Shown here: positions 8,565-20,858 of the stretch, piece by piece
Numbering within the stretch: position 1 is the first letter of the stretch
Layout: every line of letters begins with the position of its first letter
Assembly (NCBI GenBank): GCA_030066975.1
Contig: JASJAO010000001.1
Location: 248,001 to 312,000 of the forward strand
Direction of reading: 5' to 3'
Source: Henriciella sp.
Lineage (GTDB): Bacteria; Pseudomonadota; Alphaproteobacteria; Caulobacterales; Hyphomonadaceae
DNA: 64,000 nt
Program-made: the position numbers and the translations under genes
The notes under the pieces: generated by a model
What the model saw: the letters and a program-made list of their open reading frames with translations, nothing else
Told to the model about the DNA's origin: nothing
Databases searched by the model: none

Positions 8565-8632
8565 TAAGTATCTATCTATCTGGCAGCTGTGAGTGTGTAA
8601 TCTGATTTCCAATCGGTGGTTCACCGTCTAGT

Positions 8633-8674
8633 CAACAGGCAACAGGCAACAGGCAACAGGCAACAGGCAACAGG
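8633..8674. repeat. Tandem repeat, six copies of CAACAGG
   Basis: Six perfect head-to-tail copies of the 7-base unit CAACAGG, 42 bp in all, between the YaaC-like gene and xerC. A heptameric repeat outside a gene is prone to slippage and would vary in copy number between strains. There are no spacers, so it is not a CRISPR array. Confidence 0.95.
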
Positions 8675-8747
8675 TTCTAGCGATATTCGTCAGTTCGCAA
8701 CCACGGCTTTAGCGTCTGCTTCCGGGACAACCGCACCGTTCGGAAGC

Positions 8748-8765
8748 AAAAGCCCCTGCCGGGGC
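8748..8765 (-). terminator. Candidate terminator downstream of xerC
   Basis: On the minus strand a GCCCC/GGGGC stem (8752-8756 with 8761-8765, 4-base loop) is followed by four T residues (8751-8748). It lies about 45 bp after the xerC stop. A second perfect inverted repeat, ATTTTCGATC/GATCGAAAAT with a 3-base loop (8777-8799), lies nearer to the stop and may take part. Confidence 0.45.
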
Positions 8766-8810
8766 AATCTCCACCTATTTTCGATCCTCGATCGAAAATT
8801 TGAGCTGCGC

Positions 8811-9707
8811 TCAAGCACGCGGATGCGCTGCGGCGTGGACTTTCCTTAAGTGCCCCGCCTCGACGCCGGTATAGACTTGGGTGGTCGAGAGGCTGGCATG
8901 GCCGAGGAGGGTCTGGATGGCGCGCAGATCTGCGCCATTGGCGAGGAGATGGGTGGCGAATGAGTGGCGCAGGGCATGCGGGGTCGCGGTTTCGGGCAGG
9001 CCGAGCGCGCCTCGGAGGATCTGGACCTGTTTGCGCAGGACCGGGGCCTGTAGCCGTTTACCGCGGAGGCCATAGAAAAACGGCGTCTCGGCGCTCTGTT
9101 TATAGGGACAGAGCTTTGCGTATACCTCCATCGCTTCGCGCACCGCCGGGATCAGCGGGACGAGGCGGACCTTGCCGCCCTTGCCGGTGATGCGAAGGGT
9201 TTCCGGCGCCGGGGTGAGGTTGCCGGGCAGGTCCAGCGCCTCTGAAATGCGCAGGCCCGCGCCGTACATCAATGTGAGGGCGGTGACATCGCGGGCGGCG
9301 ACCCAGGGCTCTTCCTGCAGCGTCTCTGAGGTCTCGATCAGGTCTTTGGCGGCAACCTCCGAGACCGGGCGCGGCAGGCGGGCGGGGCGTTTCGGGCCGG
9401 TGAGGAAGGCAATTTCCGGGTTCTCGACACCGTGGGCGCGGTCGAGCCAGGTGTAGAAGCTTTTGATGGCAGAGAGCAGCCGGGCAATCGAGGCGTCGCT
9501 GAGGCCCTCGCGGCGGCGATGGGCGAGGAAGGCCCGGATGTCGCGGGCCTGCAGCTCGCTGAAGACGCGGACGCTTGGCGGCTGGCCGACATGGCCGGTG
9601 AGGAAGCCGAGGAAATCCTGCAGGTCACTCGTATAGGCGGCGACGGTATTGGCGGCGAGACGGCGCTCGCGGGCGATGTGGTCGAGAAAGGCCGGGAGGA
9701 GTGCCAT
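8811..9707 (-). CDS. xerC: Tyrosine recombinase XerC
   Basis: A 298-residue site-specific recombinase of the Xer type. The N-terminal core-binding domain covers about residues 1-85 and the catalytic domain 110-290. All catalytic residues are visible: Arg153 ([10 protein letters not shown]), Lys176 (ITGKGGKVR), His244 and Arg247 (HALRHSF), His270 (LGHASLS) and nucleophile Tyr279 (TQVYT). Length and spacing are those of housekeeping XerC/XerD, which resolve chromosome dimers at dif during division. It diverges from priA with an 83-bp spacer, an arrangement familiar in alphaproteobacteria, so it is not read here as part of a mobile element. Confidence 0.92.
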   Translation of the reverse strand: MALLPAFLDHIARERRLAANTVAAYTSDLQDFLGFLTGHVGQPPSVRVFSELQARDIRAFLAHRRREGLSDASIARLLSAIKSFYTWLDRAHGVENPEIAFLTGPKRPARLPRPVSEVAAKDLIETSETLQEEPWVAARDVTALTLMYGAGLRISEALDLPGNLTPAPETLRITGKGGKVRLVPLIPAVREAMEVYAKLCPYKQSAETPFFYGLRGKRLQAPVLRKQVQILRGALGLPETATPHALRHSFATHLLANGADLRAIQTLLGHASLSTTQVYTGVEAGHLRKVHAAAHPRA

Positions 9708-9790
9708 GGAGGGAGTGTCAGCCGGTATGCTTAAGAACCTGTTTCCAGAGGATGGGTTTCAGAGGCGGCGACACCTGCTATTGAAGCGCG

Positions 9791-11953
9791 ATGCCTGTGG
9801 CCCGCATCCTCTTTCCGCTGCCCCTGCCCGAGCCGTTCGACTATGAGATCCCGGAGGGGATGGCGGTTGAGCTTGGGAGCTATGTCAGTGCGCCGCTCGG
9901 CAAGTATGAGCGCACCGGCGTGGTCTGGGACGTGGTCGAGACGTCCAGCGCCAAGGTGCTGAAGCCGGTTGCGAGCGTGTTTGACGCCCCGCCGATGACG
10001 GAGGCAATGCGCAGGTTCGTGACCTTCTGTGCGCGCTACAATGTGGCCGGGCCAGGGCAGGTGCTGGGCATGGCGCTGCGGGCGCGGGGCGGGCTGTCGC
10101 CCTCGCCGGTGCAGACGGTGTACGCGCTGACCGGGCATCGCACCAATCGGATGACACCGGCGCGGGAGAAAGTGCTGGAGGCAGGGCGTGAGACCGGGCC
10201 GGTGAGCGCGGCAGAGCTGGCGCGGGCGGCGGGGGTGTCGGCGTCTGTGGTCAAGGGCCTGGCTGAAACGGGGAGTTTGCGGGCAGAGGCGCGGGTGAGC
10301 GATCTGCCCTACCCCGCGCCGGACCCGGGGCGGACGGGCGCTGAGCTGACCGTGGAGCAGGGCACGGCTGGCGACGCGCTGCGCGCTGCGGTGCGGGACG
10401 GGGGGTTCAAGCCGTTCCTGCTGGATGGGATTACCGGGTCGGGCAAGACCGAGGTCTATTTCGAGGCAATTGCGGAGGCGCTGGCGCGGGACCCTGAGGC
10501 GCAGGTGCTTGTCTTGTTGCCGGAGATTGCGCTGACGCAGGCGGTGTTCGACCGGTTCGAGCAGCGGTTCGGGGCCGGGCCTGCGCCCTGGCACTCATCC
10601 TTGAGTGATCAGCAGCGGCGGCGGACCTGGCGCGAAGTGGCGCATGGCCGGGCGCGGATCGTTACCGGCGCGCGCTCAGCCCTGTTCCTGCCGTTTCAGA
10701 GACTGAGCCTGATCATTGTCGATGAGGAGCATGATACGAGCTACAAACAGGAAGATGGGGTCACCTATCACGCGCGCGACATGGCGGTGATGCGGGCCAA
10801 GCTGGAGGGGGCGACAGTGGTGCTCGCCTCGGCGACGCCGGCGCTGGAGACCGTGGTGAATGCAGAGGCCGGGCGCTACACGCGGCTGAAGCTGTCAGCG
10901 CGGCCGGGGGCGGCGAAACTGCCGGAGATTGAGCTTGTCGATATGCGTGCGAACACGCCGGAGCGGGGGCAATGGCTCTCGCCCGTGCTGCAAAAGGCGC
11001 TGCAGGCCACCCAAGAGGCCGGCGAGCAGTCGCTGCTGTTTCTCAATCGACGAGGGTATGCGCCGCTGGTGATCTGCAAGTCCTGCGGGGAGCGGCTGAA
11101 AAGTCCCGGCACCGATAGCTGGCTGACTGAGCATCGCTATACCGGGCGGCTGGTCTGTCACCTGACCGGCTGGTCGATGCCGAAGCCGGACACTTGCCCG
11201 ATGTGCGGAGCAAAAGACAGCCTGATGGGGGTTGGGCCAGGGGTCGAACGGGTGGCCGAGGAAGCGCGCCAGCTCTTGCCGGACGCGGTGGTGGAAGTGT
11301 TTTCCTCTGACACCGCGCAGGGCGGGGCGGCGACGCGGGCCATCGTCGAGCGGATGGCAGCGGGTGAGATCGATGTCCTCGTCGGGACGCAAATTGTTGC
11401 CAAGGGGCATAATTTTCCGAACCTGACTTTGGTGGGCGTGGTGGACGCCGATTCCGGTCTGCAAGGCGGGGATCTGCGCGCCGGGGAACAGACGTTTCAG
11501 CTGCTCAGCCAGGTGGCGGGGCGGGCAGGGCGGGCCGAACGGCCGGGCCGAGCGCTCATCCAGACCTATCAGCCGGACAATCCGGCAATGATGGCGCTCG
11601 CGGCCGGGGATCGCGACGGCTTCCTGCAGATTGAACGCGATGTGCGCGAAGAGCTGACCCTGCCCCCTTTTGGGCGCATGGCAGCGCTGGTCATGTCAGC
11701 ACCGAGCGCGGAGATGGCGAAAGAGATCGGCCTGCTCGCCGGTAAAGCCGCGCCGCACGGGGAAGGCGTCACCGTCTATGGTCCCGCGCCCGCGCCCATC
11801 TCCGTCCTGCGAGGGCGTCACAGGCTCCGATTTTTGATCACCGCCCCGCGGGATGTGGACCTGTCCGCCTATATGACGGCTTGGCTGAAAGCGCTGAAAT
11901 TGCCGAACGCCGCAAGGGTCTCAGCGGATATTGATCCGTATTCGTTTTTGTGA
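9791..11953 (+). CDS. priA: Primosomal protein N' (PriA helicase) with one zinc site degraded
   Basis: The 720-residue replication-restart helicase. N-terminal 3'-end-binding domain (PLPLPEPFDYEIP, residues 10-21), Walker A TGSGKT (215-220), DEEH box (311-314) and GRAGRAERPGRA helicase motif VI are present. The zinc-binding insert is unusual: pair 1 (Cys429, Cys432) and pair 4 (Cys469, Cys472) are intact, but pair 2 is replaced by Ser438 and Thr441 and pair 3 keeps only Cys456 (Thr459). One of the two zinc sites should therefore be lost. It normally precedes atpH in this group; here a large antisense gene separates them. Confidence 0.95.
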   Translation: MPVARILFPLPLPEPFDYEIPEGMAVELGSYVSAPLGKYERTGVVWDVVETSSAKVLKPVASVFDAPPMTEAMRRFVTFCARYNVAGPGQVLGMALRARGGLSPSPVQTVYALTGHRTNRMTPAREKVLEAGRETGPVSAAELARAAGVSASVVKGLAETGSLRAEARVSDLPYPAPDPGRTGAELTVEQGTAGDALRAAVRDGGFKPFLLDGITGSGKTEVYFEAIAEALARDPEAQVLVLLPEIALTQAVFDRFEQRFGAGPAPWHSSLSDQQRRRTWREVAHGRARIVTGARSALFLPFQRLSLIIVDEEHDTSYKQEDGVTYHARDMAVMRAKLEGATVVLASATPALETVVNAEAGRYTRLKLSARPGAAKLPEIELVDMRANTPERGQWLSPVLQKALQATQEAGEQSLLFLNRRGYAPLVICKSCGERLKSPGTDSWLTEHRYTGRLVCHLTGWSMPKPDTCPMCGAKDSLMGVGPGVERVAEEARQLLPDAVVEVFSSDTAQGGAATRAIVERMAAGEIDVLVGTQIVAKGHNFPNLTLVGVVDADSGLQGGDLRAGEQTFQLLSQVAGRAGRAERPGRALIQTYQPDNPAMMALAAGDRDGFLQIERDVREELTLPPFGRMAALVMSAPSAEMAKEIGLLAGKAAPHGEGVTVYGPAPAPISVLRGRHRLRFLITAPRDVDLSAYMTAWLKALKLPNAARVSADIDPYSFL

Positions 11954-11990
11954 GTGCGACGATCCGTCAGCCGCAACGGCTCCGCTCACC

Positions 11991-14900
11991 TTACTGATCC
12001 GCACCAATGTAGCTGAACGGTGCCCAAAACGCAGGGTGGGAATAATAGGCCTGCCCGTCCGGTGGATGGTCGCGAAGCGAAATCTGGGCTTGTCTTAAGG
12101 TCTCTGCGCGGGAACCCAGTTCCACGGATGGGTCAAACATCTGCGACATGAAGATCGAAGTGGCCTCAGAATTAATGTCCCAGTGGGAAACAAGCAGCGA
12201 TTCGGCGCCGGCATGAAAGAATGCTTTCGCTAATCCTGAAAGCGGTTCTGCTCCATCCGATGGGTCCGAGGCAGAGGTGTTGCAGGCCGACAGAATGACC
12301 CATTCGGAACTCAGCTTGAGCGACATGATCTCCGAAACGCTCAGCAAGCCATCATCGCTGGATGACGTAATCTCGCATCCGGCAGGCGGACTGAGCACCA
12401 AAGCCGACTCAACATTATCCCCTTCGGAAACCGTACCAGACAAAAGCGCATGCGTCGCGAACGCGATCAGGTTGTATTCGTTCAGTGCACCACTTTCATT
12501 CATCGCATACAGATTGCGTTCGGTCGCCGCCGCGCCGACCAGATAGTCTGCGCCATCTGAACCGAGCAAAGCCCCCAATGTCTGCAATTCTGCTCTCGTT
12601 TCTGGGAGGGGCGCCAGACCGCAGACAGAAAAGACCTGGGCTGCGTCACCCTCTGATCCACGCAGCGCTGCGAATGAACGCAGATCCGTATCCCGCGATT
12701 GCCCTTCGAGCTGAGGGTCGCCCACACCTAGGAAGCGGCGGGCCTTATTTTCGCTTGCCTGAAGTTGGCGGGCTGCAATCAAAGAGACTGGTGACGGAAG
12801 AACGGCGATGGCCGTCTTGTCGATCAGCCAATTGCGACCATCGCCTGTTTGTTGAGACAAGAGGCTGAGAGGCAGCCGAGATATCGGCCCATCAGACACG
12901 ACATACAGAACGTCAGTAGTCGTCAGCTCGTCCTCAAAAGGCGCAACGATTGCCGCGTAAAGTTGTTCCGATGCGGTGTTGGAGAATTCCGGTAAGTCTT
13001 TTGCGAAGGCGATGTCGGCAAGATCGACCGAACGCCGCAATTGCTCAACCAAGCCGCTCACATCCTCGATGGACAGATCAGAACTGACGGTGCGGGCCAT
13101 GTCGCGATTGATGAACATTGCCTGGACGGCGTCTTCACCCTGCAAGATGACCAACATCGCTTCCTTGTCTTCAAGGACGCTGTCTTCGCCCTGGAACCGT
13201 TCGAGTGGCATCCATTGTGCCGAAACCAGATCCAGGTAATGAGGGGCGTCCGACCTGAGCGCCACTGTAACCGCTTCAATTTCTTCATCGAGCGTATCGA
13301 GATCCATCGCCAAATCCGCCGCGGACGCTGGATCAGATTCCAAGAGTTCAACATATTCACTCGACTTGAGGCGTTTTTGCTCCAGCAAATCGCGCCATTT
13401 GCGTCCCAGCTCACCCTCGGTGCCGCTGGACCTCGAAATAATCGCCGCTTCCTCCGCAGCATCCGCCGCTGAAGACGCGATCACCAACTGAGAGATCTGA
13501 AACGTCAACGCATGGGCCGGCGAGGCAAGTTCCGCATCATGCTCTCCGATCAGTGACAGGGCTCGAAGTAACTGGTGAAAAACGCCACGCAAACGTCGGC
13601 GGTCGGCCCGATTGTATTCGGCATCAAGATGCGAGGTCTGCAACACTCGCTGTAATATCGATTCACTGGTACTCTCAGCTTCATCAAAGGCGGCGCGAAA
13701 ATCACCATCGAATGCGTATGCTTCAGCCAAACTTGCCCGGGCACCAAGCGCCATTGTCGCCATGCCTCCCGTTAAACCGTCATAGTCAGACACGGCGGTT
13801 TGCAATAGCGGTATCGCTTCTGAAGCGCGTCCTTGACGTAGAATGGAATAGCCTAATCCGTACGTCACCGAGACGCGCATATCCGTTACTTCGTCGCCCA
13901 TATTGTCGTATATCGCGATAGCTTCCAGATAGGCCGCTTCGGCGTCATCAAATTTCTTCATGGCGGCCAAATTTGCTGCGATGCCGGTATGGACCTGGGC
14001 GACGATGGGTGCATCGGGTCCGGCCAGATCGATAAGGTCCGACAAAACGCTGCGAAATAATCGGTCGGCTTCTTCGTAGTTTTTGAGCTCATTCTGAGCG
14101 TAAGCGAGGTTGCCGCGCGCAGGGATCGTCGCACGTGCCGGTGCGCCTCGCGCTTCCTGAAGGCGCAGACTTCTTTCCAGAACGGGAACGGCCAGGCTTG
14201 GGCGACCTCCGTCCATGTAGATCGTTGAGAGAATCGATAGAGCCACACTGAATGCGGGATGATCCTGACCTTTCGAGGTCTCGATACTACTGAGCGCCAG
14301 AATCAGCAGCGGCTCTGCCTCAGCGCCGCGCCCCTGCTTGCGCAAGATTTGACCAAGCTGCATCAAGGCAATACCTGCATCAAAGCTTTTCTCACCATAC
14401 AACTCTTCGCGAATACGTAAGGATTCACGCATTTCCACTTCGGCTTCTGCGAGACGCCCGAATTGGTCGAGCGTGCCCCCATATTCATAACGCGCTTGGC
14501 CCACGATTGCGTGAGTATCGCCATAGGTTTGCAGTAGGATGGGAAGGGCTTCTTCCATTAAGGTTATGGCTTCAGTCAGCTGGCCGCGGCCTCGATAAAC
14601 AGTACCGAGGTTCAGTTTAGTCCGCGCTATCACTGGGTCGGTTGTTGGTAGCAACGCCTCTTGGGTTTTCAGGCTTTGCTGCAATAATTCTGCGGCTATG
14701 TCTTTTTTTTCCAAGAGCGAGCTTACCTTGGCCAATACCGCCTTCGAAGATGCCACCTCAAGACTTTCATCGGCATAGACCCGACGTCGCGCCTCAAGAT
14801 TGCTGAGCGCAAGTGTTTCAACCTCAGGCATGTCGTTGCGGTGCTCTATGAGATCCGAGATCAGCAAGTGGCGAGCACTGAGCGTTTCCTGCGCTTCTGG

Positions 14901-15203
14901 GCCGTAAGTCCGCTCAGCTATTTCGACGATTTGCTTTTGAGCCTCAACCACAGTGCGGTATTCCGCCTGTGTTCTCGCCACCTGCGCCAAGGCATCAAGT
15001 GCCGCAAGTCTTTCAGCTTCGGGCGCGCCATCATGCTTCAGCCGAGCGATATTGTCCTGCAGCGCTTCGATCGTTGGTTCTTCAGAGACGAGAGGGTTTG
15101 AGTCCAGAGCCTCGACGTCTGCTGGAGTCGATTGGCACGCATGTATCGAAATGGCCACAAAAATACCGACGAGAACGCGTGTCACAATCAAGTTGATCCC
15201 CAA
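11991..15203 (-). CDS. TPR-repeat lipoprotein with C-terminal CHAT protease domain
   Basis: About 1070 residues. A hydrophobic signal segment ends in Ile-His-Ala-Cys, a plausible lipobox, so the protein probably sits in the periplasm or on a membrane. Residues about 40-560 are tandem TPR repeats (many AxxxxEEAL and ALxxRExLYG-like helices with kinesin-light-chain spacing). The C-terminal third is a CHAT (caspase-like) domain with His near residue 918 (FATHALLSG) and Cys near 974 (ILSACNTSA). An ATG-initiated frame starts at 15335, but a TTG at 15203 with GGGGGA five bases upstream gives a normal signal peptide and was preferred. It lies antisense between priA and the atp operon. Substrate and role are unknown. 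Confidence 0.8.
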   Translation of the reverse strand: MGINLIVTRVLVGIFVAISIHACQSTPADVEALDSNPLVSEEPTIEALQDNIARLKHDGAPEAERLAALDALAQVARTQAEYRTVVEAQKQIVEIAERTYGPEAQETLSARHLLISDLIEHRNDMPEVETLALSNLEARRRVYADESLEVASSKAVLAKVSSLLEKKDIAAELLQQSLKTQEALLPTTDPVIARTKLNLGTVYRGRGQLTEAITLMEEALPILLQTYGDTHAIVGQARYEYGGTLDQFGRLAEAEVEMRESLRIREELYGEKSFDAGIALMQLGQILRKQGRGAEAEPLLILALSSIETSKGQDHPAFSVALSILSTIYMDGGRPSLAVPVLERSLRLQEARGAPARATIPARGNLAYAQNELKNYEEADRLFRSVLSDLIDLAGPDAPIVAQVHTGIAANLAAMKKFDDAEAAYLEAIAIYDNMGDEVTDMRVSVTYGLGYSILRQGRASEAIPLLQTAVSDYDGLTGGMATMALGARASLAEAYAFDGDFRAAFDEAESTSESILQRVLQTSHLDAEYNRADRRRLRGVFHQLLRALSLIGEHDAELASPAHALTFQISQLVIASSAADAAEEAAIISRSSGTEGELGRKWRDLLEQKRLKSSEYVELLESDPASAADLAMDLDTLDEEIEAVTVALRSDAPHYLDLVSAQWMPLERFQGEDSVLEDKEAMLVILQGEDAVQAMFINRDMARTVSSDLSIEDVSGLVEQLRRSVDLADIAFAKDLPEFSNTASEQLYAAIVAPFEDELTTTDVLYVVSDGPISRLPLSLLSQQTGDGRNWLIDKTAIAVLPSPVSLIAARQLQASENKARRFLGVGDPQLEGQSRDTDLRSFAALRGSEGDAAQVFSVCGLAPLPETRAELQTLGALLGSDGADYLVGAAATERNLYAMNESGALNEYNLIAFATHALLSGTVSEGDNVESALVLSPPAGCEITSSSDDGLLSVSEIMSLKLSSEWVILSACNTSASDPSDGAEPLSGLAKAFFHAGAESLLVSHWDINSEATSIFMSQMFDPSVELGSRAETLRQAQISLRDHPPDGQAYYSHPAFWAPFSYIGADQ

Positions 15204-15400
15204 TAAGTCCCCCGACCTATCTTTAAGAAACGCATTAATGCCGGTTTGACAATCCCAGCCCGACTTTCTTTCCTCTTGAGGACCTTTTATTGACAACCTC
15301 CACCTTTCCACAGCGCCCGCGCGATTCGGTCGCATCTTGACGCTGCAGGCGGTGTTGTCAGCCTACAAACGAAGTGCTAGGTGCGCCGGAAGTTTGGGAT

Positions 15401-15453
15401 AGGGCGTGTTCTGCGCCCTGTTTCCTGTGATTATCCTTCGGGGCTTGGGCCCC
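15401..15453. other. Two hairpins in the atp operon leader
   Basis: Ahead of atpH are AGGGCG/CGCCCT (15401-15406 and 15414-15419) and GGGGC/GCCCC (15440-15444 and 15449-15453). Neither is followed by a T run, so they look like leader structure rather than a terminator. The promoter itself could not be placed with confidence in the A/T-poor spacer. Confidence 0.4.
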
Positions 15454-15472
15454 TCAGCCGACGGACAGAGAC

Positions 15473-17574
<2,102 letters not shown>

Positions 17575-17606
17575 GACACTAACGACCGCCCAGGAGTTTC
17601 TGTCTT

Positions 17607-18488
17607 ATGTCAGGCCTCAAGGAACTTAAAAACCGGATCGGCAGCGTGAAATCCACGCAGAAGATCACCAAGGCGAAGCAGATGGTGGCTGCGGCGAAAC
17701 TGCGCCGGGCGCAGGAAGCGGCTGAAGCCTCCAAGCCTTATGCAACGCGCATGGCGAACGTCGTGGCAAACCTGACCGCAGGCATGACTGAGGGCGCGGG
17801 CGGACCAAAGCTGCTGGCCGGCACTGGCAATGACCAGACGCATCTTCTGATCGTGATGACCGCCGAGCGCGGCCTGTGCGGCGGCTTTAACGCCAACACA
17901 GCGAAACTTGCGCGTCAGACGATCCAGGCCCTGCAAGGCGATGGCAAGACGGTGAAAGTGATCACGGTGGGCAAGAAAGGCCGCGAAGCGCTGAAAGGCG
18001 AGTTCGAGGACCTGTTCGTCGATCATGTCGACATGTCGCAAGCCAAAGACAAGTTCACGCCGTTCGCGATTGGCCTCGGCAAGGATCTGTCCAAGCGCTA
18101 TGATGATGGTGAGTTCGATATTGCGACGCTGATCTTCTCAGAGTTCAAAAACGTTCTGACGCAGACGCCGAAAACGATGCAGATGATCCCGGCAACGGCA
18201 CCAGAAGACGCCGAAACAATCGATCTGAACGGCGCGATCTACATTTATGAGCCGTCTGAGCCGGAAATCCTTGAAGAGCTGCTGCCGCGCTATCTCAACA
18301 CGCAGATCCTGTCCGCGATGCTGGAAAACGCGGCCGGTGAGCAAGCCGCGTCGATGACCGCGATGGACAATGCGACCCGCAATGCCGGTGAGCTGATCGA
18401 CAGTCTGACCCTGCAATATAACCGCGCACGTCAGGCCCAGATCACCAAAGAGCTGATCGAGATCATTTCCGGAGCGGAGGCGCTCTAG
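17607..18488 (+). CDS. atpG: ATP synthase F1 subunit gamma
   Basis: A 293-residue rotor shaft of F1. The N-terminal coiled-coil helix is recognisable (LKELKNRIGSVKSTQKITKA, residues about 4-23), as are ERGLCGGFN in the middle and the C-terminal helix with ASMTAMDNATRNAGELI. Usual length. The stop TAG is followed directly by the ATG of the extended atpD frame with no spacer, so the extension of AtpD is placed exactly where a coupled start would be. Confidence 0.96.
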   Translation: MSGLKELKNRIGSVKSTQKITKAKQMVAAAKLRRAQEAAEASKPYATRMANVVANLTAGMTEGAGGPKLLAGTGNDQTHLLIVMTAERGLCGGFNANTAKLARQTIQALQGDGKTVKVITVGKKGREALKGEFEDLFVDHVDMSQAKDKFTPFAIGLGKDLSKRYDDGEFDIATLIFSEFKNVLTQTPKTMQMIPATAPEDAETIDLNGAIYIYEPSEPEILEELLPRYLNTQILSAMLENAAGEQAASMTAMDNATRNAGELIDSLTLQYNRARQAQITKELIEIISGAEAL

Positions 18489-20249
<1,761 letters not shown>

Positions 20250-20266
20250 TTAGAACAGGTCAGACC

Positions 20267-20452
20267 ATGGCACTAAAGCTTGAGGATTGCATCAATACGC
20301 TTTGCCCGTGGTCCGGCGATCCTGTCAGCGAAGAGTCGCTGACACTGTACAAAGGTAAGGTGGTCGGCTTCTGCAATGTCGGCTGCCGGGATAAATTCGA
20401 GAAAGCAGTCGTCCTGTTTGAAGACTGCCTGAACGTGGATACGAAAGACTAG
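20267..20452 (+). CDS. Small Cys-rich YHS-like protein inside the atp operon
   Basis: A 61-residue protein with cysteines at 8, 13, 36, 40 and 54. The core reads LCPWSGDPVSEESLTLYKGKV followed by GFCNVGCRDKFEKA, which follows the pattern of YHS-type metal-binding domains (CPV-G-PV ... Y-G-K-Y-FC---C---F). It lies 17 bp after atpD and 4 bp before atpC, on the same strand and clearly co-transcribed. The role is unknown. Metal binding or a redox switch on the ATP synthase is an inference from the cysteines and the location. Small genes of this type are easily missed in annotation. Confidence 0.75.
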   Translation: MALKLEDCINTLCPWSGDPVSEESLTLYKGKVVGFCNVGCRDKFEKAVVLFEDCLNVDTKD

Positions 20453-20456
20453 GCCC

Positions 20457-20858
20457 ATGGCTGACAAATTGCATTTCTCTCTCGTATCGCCCGCCCGGGA
20501 ACTGTTCTCTGGCGAGGTTGATCATGTGATCGCGCCCGGCACGGATGGTGAGTTCGGGGTCCTGGTCAATCACGCGCCGTTCATGACCACGCTGAAGAAT
20601 GGCGTCGTGCGGGTTCTGGATGGCGATACAGTCTCAATGCGCCTGTTCGTGCGCGGTGGTTTTGCAGATGTGACGCCCGCTGGTCTCACCATCCTCGCGG
20701 AAGAAGCGGTCAACCTCGCCAGCGTCGATGCTGCGGTGGTGCAGAAAGATATGGATGCGCTGCGCCAGACCATTCTCGCCGAGGGCAAAGACAGCGGCAA
20801 GGTCGAAGCGCTGGAAGAAGAGTACAGCTATCTCGAAGACCTGAAAGCGGCGCTCTAG
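20457..20858 (+). CDS. atpC: ATP synthase F1 subunit epsilon
   Basis: A 133-residue epsilon subunit. The N-terminal beta-sandwich has the usual PGTDGEFGVLVNHAPFMTTL block (residues about 27-46) and the C-terminal part is the two-helix arm. It completes F1 and couples or inhibits rotation. Last gene of the operon; its stop TAG abuts the stop of the convergent thioesterase-like gene with no gap and no visible terminator. Confidence 0.95.
   Translation: MADKLHFSLVSPARELFSGEVDHVIAPGTDGEFGVLVNHAPFMTTLKNGVVRVLDGDTVSMRLFVRGGFADVTPAGLTILAEEAVNLASVDAAVVQKDMDALRQTILAEGKDSGKVEALEEEYSYLEDLKAAL

Noticed and set aside
8633-8674. CRISPR array
   Set aside because: The 7-base units touch each other without spacers and no cas gene is near.
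8811-9707. Integrase of a mobile element next to the A+T-rich island
   Set aside because: Length, motifs and position beside priA fit housekeeping XerC; no attachment-site duplication was seen around the island.
9731-10594. A 287-codon minus-strand open frame over the start of priA
   Set aside because: Arg/His/Pro-rich reverse-frame translation of priA; not a protein-like pattern.
12000-15203. CRISPR-linked or gasdermin-linked TPR-CHAT effector
   Set aside because: No Cas7-11-type, gasdermin-like or other partner gene is adjacent, and the protein carries a signal sequence.
15337-15369. TTGACG as -35 element of the atp operon promoter
   Set aside because: No convincing -10 hexamer 16-18 bases downstream, so the site was not listed as a promoter.
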